Part shown: positions 7,225-15,825 of the stretch, in pieces
Position numbering within the stretch: position 1 is the stretch's first letter
Layout: every line of letters begins with the position of its first letter
DNA from: Nesterenkonia sandarakina
GTDB taxonomy: Bacteria > Actinomycetota > Actinomycetes > Actinomycetales > Micrococcaceae
DNA length: 64,000 nucleotides
Direction: 5' to 3'
Assembly: GCF_003003175.1 (NCBI RefSeq)
Contig: NZ_PVTY01000001.1
Location: 248,001-312,000 of the forward strand
Position numbers and translations under genes: made by a program
The notes under the pieces: generated by a model
The model's database searches: none
Seen by the model: the letters and a program-made list of their open reading frames with translations, nothing else
What the model was told of the DNA's origin: nothing

Positions 7225-9921
7225 TCAGACCTGGGCGGGCTGTTCTTCCTCGGCGAGCTCCACCTGCGTGACCACCACGGCCTGGGTGCCGTCGGTCTGC
7301 GGGCGCAGCTCCAGCGCACGCGATCGGGTGGCGGCCTGGACGTCCGCGATGGCGGCGTCGATGTGGGCCAGCGTGCGCTCCGGCGCGGAGACCGTCGCGG
7401 TGACCACTTCCGTGCGCTGCTTCACCTTGGCCTCGGACTTGACCTTGCGCAGCCCGGAGAGCACCTGCGCCACGGAGTCCAGCATCCCGGCGGAGCCCTG
7501 CACGGACTCGAGCCCGGCGGTGGTGGGCCACTGGGTGGAGTGGACCGACCCCTGTCGCCACCAGCGCCAGACCTCGTCGGTGACGAAGGGCAGCACCGGG
7601 GCGAAGAGCCGCAGCAGCGAATCCAGCGTGGTGGCCAGGGCTGCGAGCACCGAGTTCTGTGCCTGCTCGCCGCGTGAGCCGTAGGCCCGGTCCTTGACCA
7701 GCTCCACGTAGTCGTCGGTGAAGGACCAGAAGAAGGACTCCACCAGCTGCAGCGCCCGAGCGTAGTCATAGTCGGCGAAGTGCTTGGTCGCCTGGTCCAC
7801 CACGGTGCGCAGCTCGGCGATCAGGGCGCGGTCCAGCGCCTCGGTGAGGACCTGGGCGCCGGCGTCGTCGGTGATGATGTGACCCTCGGTCACCCCGAGG
7901 TTCAGCGCGAACTTCGAGGCGTTGAGCAGCTTGATCGCCAGGCGGCGCCCGATCTTCATCTGCGCGACCTCATAGGCGGTGTCCGCACCGAGCTTGGCCG
8001 AGGCCGCCCAGTAGCGCACCGCGTCGGAGCCGAACTGCTCCAACGGCTCGGTGGGCACGACCACGTTGCCCTTGGACTTGGACATCTTCTTCCGGTCCGG
8101 GTCCAGGATCCAGCCGGAGATTGCGGTGTTGGTCCACGGCACGGAGTCGTTGAGCGAGTTCGCGCGGACCGCGGAGGCGAAGAGCCAGGTCCGGATGATG
8201 TCGTGGCCCTGCGGACGCAGGTCGAACGGGAAGACCTTGTTGAAGAAGTCGTTGTCCTTCTCCCAGCGGCCCGCGATGTGCGGAGTGATCGCCGAGGTGG
8301 CCCAGGTGTCCAGGACGTCGGCCTCACCGACGAAGCCGCCGGCGGCGCCGCGCTGGGACTCCTCGTACCCTGCGGGGACCTGCGAGGCGGGATCCACCGG
8401 CAGCAGCGCCTCGTCGGGCAGCAGCGGGTTGTCGTAGTCGGGCTCGGCGTCGGCGTTGAGCGGGTACCAGACCGGGATCGGCACGCCGAAGAAGCGCTGC
8501 CGGGAGACCAGCCAGTCCCCGTTGAGTCCCTCCACCCAGTTCTCGTAGCGGGACCGCATGAAGGCGGGGTGCCAGGAGATCTCCCTGCCGCGGGCGACCA
8601 TCTTGTCCCGGCGGACGGCGTCGCGGCCGCCGTTGCGGATGTACCACTGCCGGGAGGTCACGACCTCCAGCGGCTTGTCGCCCTTCTCGTAGAAGTGCAC
8701 CGCGTGGGTGATCTTCTTGGGCTCGCCGTCGAGCAGGTCTGCGGCCTTGAGCAGCTCCACCACGGCCTCCTTGGCCGAGTGCACGGTCTTGCCGGCGAGC
8801 TGGTCGTAGTTGGTCCGTCCCTGCTCGGAGCTGATCCACTCCGGGGTCTCGCGGGAGAACCGGCCGTCGCGGCCGATCAGTGCGCGGGTGGGCAGCTGCA
8901 GCTCCCGCCACCAGGTCACGTCGGTCATGTCGCCGAAGGTGCAGATCATCGCGGCGCCGGAGCCCTTGTCCGGCTGCGCGAGACCGTGCGCCTTGACCTC
9001 GACCTCGACGTCGAAGAGCGGGGAGATCACGGTCTTGCCGAAGAGGTGCTGGTAGCGCTCGTCGTCGGGGTGCGCGACCAGGGCCACGCAGGAGGGCAGC
9101 AGCTCAGGCCGTGTGGTCTCGATGAAGACCTGCTCCCCGGTGTCCTTCACCGTGAAGGGGTACCGGTGGTACGCCCCGGGGTGGTCCTTGGCCTCGAGCT
9201 CGGCCTGGGCCACCGCGGTGCGGAAGGTGATGTCCCACAGCGTCGGCGCCTGCGCGGTGTAGGCGTTGCCCGCGTGGACGTCGCGCAGGAAGGCACGCTG
9301 GGAGGCCGCGCGGGAGTCGTCGTCGATGGTGCGGTAGGTCTGGCGCCAGTCCACCGAGAGGCCCAGCCGGGAGAAGAGATCCTCGAAGATCTTCTCATCC
9401 TCCACGGTGAGGGTCTCGCAGAGCTCGATGAAGTTCTGCCGGCTGATCGCGTCCCAGTCGCGCTGGTTCTTCGCGGGCTTCTCCGGCGGGGTGTAGTCCG
9501 GGTTGTAGGGCTGTGCCGGGTCACAGCGCACCCCGTAGTAGTTCTGCACCCGACGCTCGGTGGGCAGCCCATTGTCGTCCCAGCCCAACGGGTAGAACAC
9601 GTTCTTGCCGGACATCCGCATGAAGCGTGCCATCACGTCGGTCTGGGTGTAGGAGAACATGTGCCCCACGTGCAGGGACCCGGAGGCCGTCGGCGGCGGG
9701 GTGTCGATGGAGTACACCTGGGCGCGCTCGGTGTCCTCGTTGAAGTGGTAGATCTCCTCCGCCTGCCAGGCGGCGTGGAGCTTCTCCTCGAGGCCCTCCA
9801 GCGCCGGGCGGTCCGGGACCACGGGGGTCCTGGTCTCGGCGGTGCCGTGGGAGGAGTCTGCGGAAAGGGTCTCGGTGGCGGGCGCGTCTGTGCCCGGAGT
9901 CTGATCAGCCATGCTGGCCAT
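7225..9921 (-). CDS. valS: Valyl-tRNA synthetase
   Basis: Charges tRNA-Val with valine. The HIGH-equivalent is SGSLHVGH near residue 78 and the KMSKS motif is in DRKKMSKSKGN. The WDDNGLPTERRVQNYYGV stretch and short C-terminal end resemble the archaeal-like ValRS form found in some Actinobacteria rather than the E. coli form with its long C-terminal coiled coil. Length is 898 residues from the ATG at 9921; a second in-frame ATG at 9912 (MADQTPG) is an equally plausible start. No T-box is visible upstream. Terminated by repeat copy B. Confidence 0.93.
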   Translation of the reverse strand: MASMADQTPGTDAPATETLSADSSHGTAETRTPVVPDRPALEGLEEKLHAAWQAEEIYHFNEDTERAQVYSIDTPPPTASGSLHVGHMFSYTQTDVMARFMRMSGKNVFYPLGWDDNGLPTERRVQNYYGVRCDPAQPYNPDYTPPEKPAKNQRDWDAISRQNFIELCETLTVEDEKIFEDLFSRLGLSVDWRQTYRTIDDDSRAASQRAFLRDVHAGNAYTAQAPTLWDITFRTAVAQAELEAKDHPGAYHRYPFTVKDTGEQVFIETTRPELLPSCVALVAHPDDERYQHLFGKTVISPLFDVEVEVKAHGLAQPDKGSGAAMICTFGDMTDVTWWRELQLPTRALIGRDGRFSRETPEWISSEQGRTNYDQLAGKTVHSAKEAVVELLKAADLLDGEPKKITHAVHFYEKGDKPLEVVTSRQWYIRNGGRDAVRRDKMVARGREISWHPAFMRSRYENWVEGLNGDWLVSRQRFFGVPIPVWYPLNADAEPDYDNPLLPDEALLPVDPASQVPAGYEESQRGAAGGFVGEADVLDTWATSAITPHIAGRWEKDNDFFNKVFPFDLRPQGHDIIRTWLFASAVRANSLNDSVPWTNTAISGWILDPDRKKMSKSKGNVVVPTEPLEQFGSDAVRYWAASAKLGADTAYEVAQMKIGRRLAIKLLNASKFALNLGVTEGHIITDDAGAQVLTEALDRALIAELRTVVDQATKHFADYDYARALQLVESFFWSFTDDYVELVKDRAYGSRGEQAQNSVLAALATTLDSLLRLFAPVLPFVTDEVWRWWRQGSVHSTQWPTTAGLESVQGSAGMLDSVAQVLSGLRKVKSEAKVKQRTEVVTATVSAPERTLAHIDAAIADVQAATRSRALELRPQTDGTQAVVVTQVELAEEEQPAQV

Positions 9922-9993
9922 TCTCTCACGGTGGGAGTGTCACATACTGAACCCCCGGTTCTCCGCAGGCACCCTGCTCACTAGGCTGTCTCC

Positions 9994-10758
9994 ATGATCC
10001 AGACTGATGTCTCCACTCGCAGCGCCCTGGTCACCGGCGCCTCCTCCGGGATCGGCGCGGCCACCGCGCACCGACTCACCACCGAGGGCTGGCGGGTCTT
10101 CGCCGTCGCCCGGCGTGCCGAGAAGCTCGAAAGCCTGGCTGAGCAGGAAGGGATCATCCCGATCATCTGCGACGTCACCGACCCTGAGCAGGTGGCCGCC
10201 GCGTTGGAAGAGGTCACCGCGGCCGGCGGGATCGACACGCTGATCAACAACGCCGGCGGCGCGCTGGGCATGGACTCGGTGGCCGAGGGGCGACCCGAGG
10301 ACTGGCGCTGGATGTTCGACGTCAACGTGCTGGGCGCCTTGAACATGATCAAGGCCTTCGTCCCGATGCTGCGTGAGCATGGCGAGGGCACGATCCTCAC
10401 CGTGACCTCCACCGCCGCGCTCGCCCCCTACGAGGGTGGGGCCGGCTACAACGCGGCGAAGTTCGGCGAGCACGCGCTCACTGGGGCGCTGCGTCTGGAG
10501 GAGGCCGAGCACAACATCCGCGTGATCGAGGTGCTGCCGGGGATGGTGGCGACCGAGGAGTTCACCGCCAAGCGGCTGCGCGGCGATGTGGCCGCCGCCG
10601 AGGCCGTCTACCGCGGGGTCAAGCGTCCGCTGGTGGCCGAAGACATCGCCGAGGTGATCGCCGCCGCGGTGAAGCTGCCGCACCATGTGAACCTCGACCA
10701 GGTCGTGGTCCGCCCGGTGGCCCAGGCCGCGCAGCACAAGGTGATCCGCGAGGAGTGA
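9994..10758 (+). CDS. Short-chain dehydrogenase/reductase
   Basis: NAD(P)-dependent oxidoreductase of the classical SDR family, close in layout to YdfG-type enzymes acting on small 3-hydroxy acids or serine-like substrates. It shows TGASSGIG (cofactor loop, residues 14-21), NNAG (near 87), a catalytic Ser and YNAAK further on; 254 residues is the usual size. ARRAEK after the second strand suggests NADP preference. The start has no ribosome binding site; TAGGCT lies 6 nt before the ATG, so the mRNA is probably leaderless. Substrate cannot be inferred. Confidence 0.88.
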   Translation: MIQTDVSTRSALVTGASSGIGAATAHRLTTEGWRVFAVARRAEKLESLAEQEGIIPIICDVTDPEQVAAALEEVTAAGGIDTLINNAGGALGMDSVAEGRPEDWRWMFDVNVLGALNMIKAFVPMLREHGEGTILTVTSTAALAPYEGGAGYNAAKFGEHALTGALRLEEAEHNIRVIEVLPGMVATEEFTAKRLRGDVAAAEAVYRGVKRPLVAEDIAEVIAAAVKLPHHVNLDQVVVRPVAQAAQHKVIREE

Positions 10759-10783
10759 TCCCGGCTCTGACCTGAGCGAACAG

Positions 10784-10829
10784 ACGACGACGCCGGCGCG
10801 GGCCCTCAAGCCCGCGCCGGCGTCGTCGT
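10784..10829. terminator. Bidirectional hairpin between converging genes
   Basis: Perfect 20-bp inverted repeat (10784-10803 with 10810-10829) around a 6-nt loop, midway between the SDR stop and the stop of the leftward DsbA-fold gene. No clear T-run follows on either side, as is common for actinobacterial terminators. Confidence 0.8.
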
Positions 10830-10858
10830 GTGGTGCTGCTATGTCTTGCGAGTCCCGA

Positions 10859-11461
10859 TCAGTCGAAGGCTGGGGACTCCGTGCGGGAGCGCTTGAGCTC
10901 GAAGAAGTACGGGAACTGGGCCAGGGCCACAGCGCCGTCGAAGACCTTGCCGGCATCCTCGCCGCGCGGGATCCGGGTCAGCACCGGGCCGAAGAACGCC
11001 GTGCCCTGGAAGGCGACGATCGGGGTGCCGACGTCCTGGCCGACCAGGGAGATGCCCTTGTCGTGGGAGGCGCGCATCTCGACGTCGTTCTCATCGGTCT
11101 TGGCCTCGGCGAGGAGGTCCTCCTCCAGGCCCACGGCGCGCAGCGCGTTGAGCGTGGCGGCCTCAAAGTCCTTGTTGCCGTTGTTGTGGATCTCGGTGCC
11201 GGCGGCGGTGTAGAACTCGCCGACCTTGGCCTCGCCGTGCTTCAGCGCGACGGCGGTGGCGGTGCGGGCGGGGATCCAGCGGGAGAGCTGCTCGGGGTCC
11301 TCGGCGGGTGAGGGGTTCTTGTCCTCGTTGAGCACGCCGAGGCTCATCACGTTCCAGTGCACCTCGATGTCACGGACCTTCTCCGCCTCCAGGATCCAGC
11401 GTGATGTCACCCAGGCGAAGGGGCACAGCGGGTCAAACCAGAAATCGACGCGTTCAGCCAT
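10859..11461 (-). CDS. DsbA-fold protein, mycothiol-dependent nitroreductase (Rv2466c) family
   Basis: Thioredoxin-fold protein of 200 residues with FWFDPLCPFAW at the N-terminus, the active-site region of the Rv2466c/DsbA-like family, and the family features SRWIL and VGTPIVAF (cis-Pro loop). Rv2466c uses a CPWC site; here the second cysteine is replaced by Ala (CPFA), so a monothiol, mycothiol-dependent mechanism is likely. It lies directly downstream of mycothione reductase on the same strand, which fits a mycothiol role. GAGAGGAG precedes the ATG. Exact substrate unknown. Confidence 0.85.
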   Translation of the reverse strand: MAERVDFWFDPLCPFAWVTSRWILEAEKVRDIEVHWNVMSLGVLNEDKNPSPAEDPEQLSRWIPARTATAVALKHGEAKVGEFYTAAGTEIHNNGNKDFEAATLNALRAVGLEEDLLAEAKTDENDVEMRASHDKGISLVGQDVGTPIVAFQGTAFFGPVLTRIPRGEDAGKVFDGAVALAQFPYFFELKRSRTESPAFD

Positions 11462-11608
11462 GAGGAGCTCCTCTCGGCGCGGGGCGATCAGCCGCCGCGC
11501 ACGGTTTTAGTGTTCGTTGGGTTCAGCTCCAGCGCGTATCGGGCTTCGCCCGGGTGCAGCTGGTGCTTCTTCTCGTCCCAACCGGGACGGCGCGGGATCC
11601 ATTCCTGC

Positions 11609-13057
11609 TCAGAGCGGGGCGTCCTCCGGGATCGGGACCTCCAGGCCCAGCAGCGCGTTCTCGGTGACCTCCATCAGCGCCGGATGGATCCAGTACTGGC
11701 CGCGAGCCGTCGTATAGGCGTCCTGGCCGAAGCTCATCGCCTGGATGATCGGCTGGATCAGGTTCGACGCCTGATAGCCCATGACGTGGGCGCCGAGGAT
11801 CTGACCGCTGCGACGGTCGGCGATCACCTTGAAGATGCCCTCGCCGTCCTCCATCGCCCAGCCGTAGGCGGTGTCGCCGTAGTTCTGGATCTTGGTGGTG
11901 AGGTGCTCGGCGCCGATGGCTTCCGCCGCCTGGGTCTCGGTGAGTCCGACCTGAGCCATCTCGGGGAAGGAGAAGATCGCCGCCGGGATGGCCTCCTGCC
12001 GGGAGGGGCGGATCCGGTCGGGGTGTTCCAGGTTGTGCGCCACCACCCGGGCCTCCTGGTTCGCCACGTGCTTGAGCATCGCCGGCGAGCTGATGTCCCC
12101 GAGCGCGTAGAGGCCCTCCACCGGTTCGCCCTGGATGAGCACCCGCTGGCAGGCGTCCACCGCGAGGCGACCGTCGGGGTGGACGTCCAGGCCGGCCTCG
12201 CGGGCGCCGATCAGGTCGGTGTTCGGGGTGCGGCCGATCGCCACCAGGACCGTGTCCACGTCGTGGCGCTCCACGCTGCCGTCGGAGGTGACCAGCTCGA
12301 CCCGCAGTCCGCCGTCCTGCTCGCTGATGTTGGTCACGGCGCGCTCCAGATGCACCGTCCAGTTATTATGCGCCTCGGCGGTGAAGGCGGCTGAGATGTC
12401 GGCGTCCATGGCGGTCATCAGTCCGCGGCTGCGGTTGACCTGGATGACCTCGGTGCCGAAGGCGGAGAAGACCCCGGCGAACTCACAGGCGATGTATCCG
12501 CCGCCGATGATCAGCAGCTTCTCCGGCCGCGCCTCGATGCGCATGATGCTGTCCGAGGTGTGGACGCCGGGCAGGTGGATGCCGGGGACCTGCGGCAGCG
12601 CGGGGCGGGATCCGGCGGCGATGACCATCTGGTCGGCCTCGGCGTGGACGCCGGAGTCGGAGACGAAGGCGAAGGGGGGCTGGCTGAAGTCACCGGTCAG
12701 CGTCACCTTCTCGGACACGAGATCGACGAACTCCTGCTCCACCGCGCGGTAGTGCCGACCACCGGCCGAGATGGCGTCGATGCGCGAGAAGATCCGGTCC
12801 CGCATGGCGGGGAAGTCCACGTCGGTGGTCGCCTGGGTGACATTGAGCCGGGCCGCTTCCACGGGCCCGCGGGCCAGGGCGGCCGGGCGGACGAACATCT
12901 TGGTGGGGATGCATCCGACGTTGAGGCAGGTGCCGCCGAAGGCTTCCGTGCTGCCTGAGCCCTTGTCCGCCAGGACGACGCGCTTGTCGTCCCAGAAGGG
13001 GGTGATCAGGGAGTTTCCGGAGCCGGAGCCGATGATGGAGAGGTCGTAGTGGGCCAT
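11609..13057 (-). CDS. mtr: Mycothione reductase
   Basis: FAD-dependent NADPH:mycothione oxidoreductase that regenerates reduced mycothiol. It has the GxGxxG FAD motif (IIGSGSGN) at the N-terminus, the redox disulfide GGTCLNVGCIPTK (Cys44/Cys49), a second dinucleotide-binding motif GGGYIACEFAG, and the C-terminal catalytic IHPALMEVTENAL. The TCLNVGCIPTKM context with SGSGNSL at the start separates it from lipoamide dehydrogenase. Length 482. The ATG has no ribosome binding site but TAGGAT lies 6 nt upstream, suggesting a leaderless mRNA. Followed by the DsbA-fold gene. Confidence 0.92.
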   Translation of the reverse strand: MAHYDLSIIGSGSGNSLITPFWDDKRVVLADKGSGSTEAFGGTCLNVGCIPTKMFVRPAALARGPVEAARLNVTQATTDVDFPAMRDRIFSRIDAISAGGRHYRAVEQEFVDLVSEKVTLTGDFSQPPFAFVSDSGVHAEADQMVIAAGSRPALPQVPGIHLPGVHTSDSIMRIEARPEKLLIIGGGYIACEFAGVFSAFGTEVIQVNRSRGLMTAMDADISAAFTAEAHNNWTVHLERAVTNISEQDGGLRVELVTSDGSVERHDVDTVLVAIGRTPNTDLIGAREAGLDVHPDGRLAVDACQRVLIQGEPVEGLYALGDISSPAMLKHVANQEARVVAHNLEHPDRIRPSRQEAIPAAIFSFPEMAQVGLTETQAAEAIGAEHLTTKIQNYGDTAYGWAMEDGEGIFKVIADRRSGQILGAHVMGYQASNLIQPIIQAMSFGQDAYTTARGQYWIHPALMEVTENALLGLEVPIPEDAPL

Positions 13058-13220
13058 GCGGCAATCCTAGACTCCCCCGTCGGGTCGTTCTTCCCGGCGA
13101 CGTCTCGACGTCTCTGCGGGAATCCCTGGACGCTCGTCTGGGTTGTCGTGGAGGAATCACCTGTCTGCGCGGGTCCGCTCGTCAGACTCACATCACCGAC
13201 CCCACCTCAAGGAGCAGCCC

Positions 13221-13550
13221 ATGATTCTCATCGTCGTGAAATTCCAGGTCAAGCCGGAGCTCGCCGATCAGTGGCCCGCCATCACGGCTGAGTTCACGCA
13301 GGCCACCCGCGCCGAGCCCGGCAACAAGTGGTTCGACTGGTCGCGCAGTGTGGAGGACCCCAACGAGTACGTGCTGATCGAGGCGTTCGACGACGACGCC
13401 GCAGGCCCGCACGTGGAGTCGGCGCACTTCCAGAAGGCGGTCAGCTCGGACGGGGCCATGGCGCAGGCGCTGGTCTCGACCCCGAAGATCATCTCTCGCC
13501 AGGTCGAGGGTGATGGCTGGGAAGAGATGGGTGAGATGAAGATCGGCTGA
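13221..13550 (+). CDS. Antibiotic biosynthesis monooxygenase (ABM) family protein
   Basis: A 109-residue single ABM domain: MILIVVKFQVKPE at the N-terminus, WFDWSRSVEDPNEYVLIEAF in the centre and the SAHFQ motif, typical of YgiN-like dimeric ferredoxin-fold proteins, some of which oxidise quinols. AAGGAG precedes the ATG at 13221; an earlier in-frame ATG at 13143 is less likely because it lacks a ribosome binding site. Monocistronic, between divergent mtr and downstream parA. Substrate unknown. Confidence 0.85.
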   Translation: MILIVVKFQVKPELADQWPAITAEFTQATRAEPGNKWFDWSRSVEDPNEYVLIEAFDDDAAGPHVESAHFQKAVSSDGAMAQALVSTPKIISRQVEGDGWEEMGEMKIG

Positions 13551-13615
13551 GCCGACTTTCACTGCGCGGAGCGCCGGGGCAAGGAACACTCCAGATCATC
13601 CCTATGATGGGTAGC

Positions 13616-14401
13616 GTGCAGATCTTGAGCGTTTCCAGTTTGAAAGGCGGGGTCGGTAAGACCTCGGTCACCATGGGCCTTGCCTCGGCCGCCCTCCACC
13701 AGGGGGTGCGGACCCTCGTCGTCGACCTCGACCCCCATGCGGACTCCACCACCGGTCTCGCCGTCACCCGCGGCACCGGCACCGAGGCCGGGCAGCTGCT
13801 GCGCGACGCCAAGCGCGCCGACATCAACGACCATTTGGTGCGCTCCGGCTGGGTGGACCTGCTCCCCAAGGAGCAGCGCGCCAAGGCGAAGCTCGACGTC
13901 GTCGTCGGCTCGGCGCTCTCCGCTGCGTTTGATCGTCCAGACATCCGGCCCCGCGATATGCGCCGGCTGAAGCTGCTCCTGGACCGGGTCACCGGCTACG
14001 ACCTGGTGCTCATCGACTGCCCGCCGTCACTGGCCGGACTGACCCGCATCGGTTGGGCGGCCTCCGCCGGGGTGCTGCTGGTGGCAGAGCCGAGCCTGTT
14101 CTCCGTGGCCGGAACCGAGCGCACGATGCGCGCCATCCGGATGTTTTCCAATGAGTACGCCCCGCAGCTGAAGTCGGCCGGGGTCGTGGTCAACCGGGCA
14201 CGCGCCGACTCCACCGAGCATGAATACCGGCTGCTCGAGATGGAGCGGCTCTACAAGGACAAGCTGATGCTTCCGGTGCTGGAGGAGAACCCCTTCTGGC
14301 AGCAGATCCAGGGCGCGGCATACCCGGTGCACCAATGGCCCGGCGATCAGGTCAGGGACCTGGCGAAGTCCTTCGACCAGCTGCTCAAGCAGCTCGTCTG
14401 A
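13616..14401 (+). CDS. ParA family ATPase
   Basis: Deviant Walker ATPase of the ParA/MinD superfamily. KGGVGKTS at residues 9-16 is the deviant Walker A with signature lysine, VVDLDPHADST is the A' motif, and LVLIDCPPS is Walker B. At 261 residues it is a standalone ATPase with no adjacent ParB, so a chromosomal orphan ParA positioning something other than the origin is likely. TATGAT lies 7 nt before the GTG at 13616 and there is no ribosome binding site, so the mRNA is probably leaderless; ATGs at 13604 and 13607 overlap this -10 box and are therefore not chosen. Confidence 0.85.
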   Translation: MQILSVSSLKGGVGKTSVTMGLASAALHQGVRTLVVDLDPHADSTTGLAVTRGTGTEAGQLLRDAKRADINDHLVRSGWVDLLPKEQRAKAKLDVVVGSALSAAFDRPDIRPRDMRRLKLLLDRVTGYDLVLIDCPPSLAGLTRIGWAASAGVLLVAEPSLFSVAGTERTMRAIRMFSNEYAPQLKSAGVVVNRARADSTEHEYRLLEMERLYKDKLMLPVLEENPFWQQIQGAAYPVHQWPGDQVRDLAKSFDQLLKQLV

Positions 14402-14436
14402 GGAAGCAGCTTCTGGGCGCAGAGCAAGGCAGCAGC

Positions 14437-14485
14437 ACATAGCGGAAGGACCGCTCCTCCTCGAGGGGCGGTCCTTCCGCTATGT
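14437..14485. terminator. Bidirectional hairpin between parA and merR
   Basis: Perfect 18-bp inverted repeat (14437-14454 with 14468-14485) with a 13-nt loop, between the converging parA and MerR-family genes. Confidence 0.85.
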
Positions 14486-14505
14486 CACCGTGCCGGGACG
14501 AGGCC

Positions 14506-15114
14506 TCAGGAGGCCTGGGAGCGGCGGGCCCTGAGCTGAGCCAGCTCATCCCCGGCGGAGGAGTCGAGGACCTCGAGGCCGGGCACCGTCTCGGGCTCTG
14601 TGCGCTCGCGCGGCAGCTCGACCAGGCTGGCCTCAACCTCGCGCCAGACACGACCCACCGCGATGCCGAAGACGCCCTGTCCGCCCTGCACGAGGTCGAT
14701 GACCTCGTCCGCGGAGGTGCATTCATAGACCGAGGCGCCGTCGGACATCAGGGTGATCTGTGCCAGATCGTCGACGCCGCGTTCACGCAGGTGCTCGATG
14801 GCGGTGCGGATCTGCTGCAGCGAGACGCCGGTGTCCAGCAGCCGCTTGACCACCTTGAGCACCAGGACGTCCCGGAAGGAATAGAGTCGGGCCGAGCCGG
14901 AGCCGGCGGCATTGCGCATGGAGGGCTGGACCAGCTTCGTGCGAGCCCAGTAGTCGAGCTGACGGTAGGTGATCCCTGCCGCCGCGCAGGCGACCGGACC
15001 GCGATATCCGAGCTCTTCGTCCAGCTCGGGCAGGCCGTCGCTGAACAGGGGCTGCTGGGCAGCTGCCTGCCCTGGCCGTACACGCTCGAAGTCCGCGTGC
15101 GATTCTGGACCCAC
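14506..15114 (-). CDS. MerR family transcriptional regulator (Rv1830-like)
   Basis: DNA-binding regulator with a MerR winged helix at about residues 40-115 (YRQLDYWARTKLVQPS, then RLYSFRDVLVLKVVKRLLDTGVSLQQIR). The length (202) and its place beside the bifunctional nuclease, FtsR-like regulator, GarA and GcvH match the conserved actinobacterial cluster that contains Rv1830 in M. tuberculosis. No metal-binding cysteines typical of metal-sensing MerR proteins are seen. The GTG start at 15114 has GGAGG 7 nt upstream. The regulated genes are not identifiable from sequence. Confidence 0.88.
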   Translation of the reverse strand: MGPESHADFERVRPGQAAAQQPLFSDGLPELDEELGYRGPVACAAAGITYRQLDYWARTKLVQPSMRNAAGSGSARLYSFRDVLVLKVVKRLLDTGVSLQQIRTAIEHLRERGVDDLAQITLMSDGASVYECTSADEVIDLVQGGQGVFGIAVGRVWREVEASLVELPRERTEPETVPGLEVLDSSAGDELAQLRARRSQAS

Positions 15115-15209
15115 CTGGTAGCCTCCTGAAGTGCTGGACTCCGCTGGGGAAGCGCATCCCTGCGCCGCGAGAGCGACGAGGAAGGTGCATGCGAAGGCCT
15201 TGTCCCTAG

Positions 15210-15238
15210 ACGGTATTGCCGCAGCCGCGCCGGGTCAA
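15210..15238 (-). promoter_or_regulatory. Predicted promoter of the merR gene
   Basis: On the reverse strand TTGACC (-35; plus 15233-15238) and TACCGT (-10; 15210-15215) are separated by exactly 17 bp, about 95 bp before the merR start. It indicates that this regulator has its own promoter besides any readthrough from the upstream genes. Confidence 0.6.
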
Positions 15239-15307
15239 AGACATTTGAAATTTACTCTACGGCGTGTCGTGGGATTGCACTAGTCGCGAGACCGCATCCT
15301 GGGCGGT

Positions 15308-15811
15308 TCACTCGAAATCCTCCGGCTCGGCATTGTCCAGCAATCGGCGAAACTCCTTGATCTCATCCTCGGAGATCGGACGCTGTCCGGTGGCCGCGGT
15401 GCGCGGGGTGATCCCGACCCGGGTGAGCATCTCGCGGTCCATCGTGACCAGGCACTGCACCCGCACGGCGACCGCGATCGCGTCAGAGGCTCTCGCGTCG
15501 AAGCTGCGACCGCTGCCCAAGGTGATGGTGCCGCGGTAGGTCGAGGAGTCCAGCATGCCGATCTCCACGGAGCGGACTCCGGAGCCCAGCCGGGTCATGA
15601 CTTCGGCGAGCAGGTCGTGGGTCATCGGTCGGGGCGGGAACTTCTTCTCCATGGCCATCGCGACCGCGTTGGCCTCCGCAGGTCCGACCAGGACGGCCAC
15701 GTGAAGGTTCTCCAGTCCAGGTTCGGCACCGCGGAGCACCACTACAGGCTGCTTCGAGGGAAGCTCGATCCGAACTCCCACGACATCCAGCGGCACCAGC
15801 TGGCTCTCCAT
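15308..15811 (-). CDS. Bifunctional nuclease family protein (BFN domain)
   Basis: A 167-residue protein with a full BFN domain at about 3-135 (VVGVRIELPSKQPVVVLRG, TMTHDLL-type motif at PMTHDLLAEVM, and RSFDARASDAIAVAVR) followed by a charged tail. The fold is known from plant and Thermotoga proteins reported to have DNase/RNase activity, but activity in actinobacterial members is uncertain. It is the Rv1829 counterpart, placed between two MerR genes and 14 nt after the FtsR-like gene, so probably co-transcribed with it. Confidence 0.88.
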   Translation of the reverse strand: MESQLVPLDVVGVRIELPSKQPVVVLRGAEPGLENLHVAVLVGPAEANAVAMAMEKKFPPRPMTHDLLAEVMTRLGSGVRSVEIGMLDSSTYRGTITLGSGRSFDARASDAIAVAVRVQCLVTMDREMLTRVGITPRTAATGQRPISEDEIKEFRRLLDNAEPEDFE

Positions 15812-15825
15812 GGATCAAGTCTAAG

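Noticed and set aside
9922-9993. T-box or attenuator ahead of valS
   Set aside because: The gap is only 72 bp and lacks the T-box core.
13604-13615. ATG starts of parA at 13604 and 13607
   Set aside because: They overlap or immediately follow the TATGAT -10 box; the GTG at 13616 fits a leaderless start.
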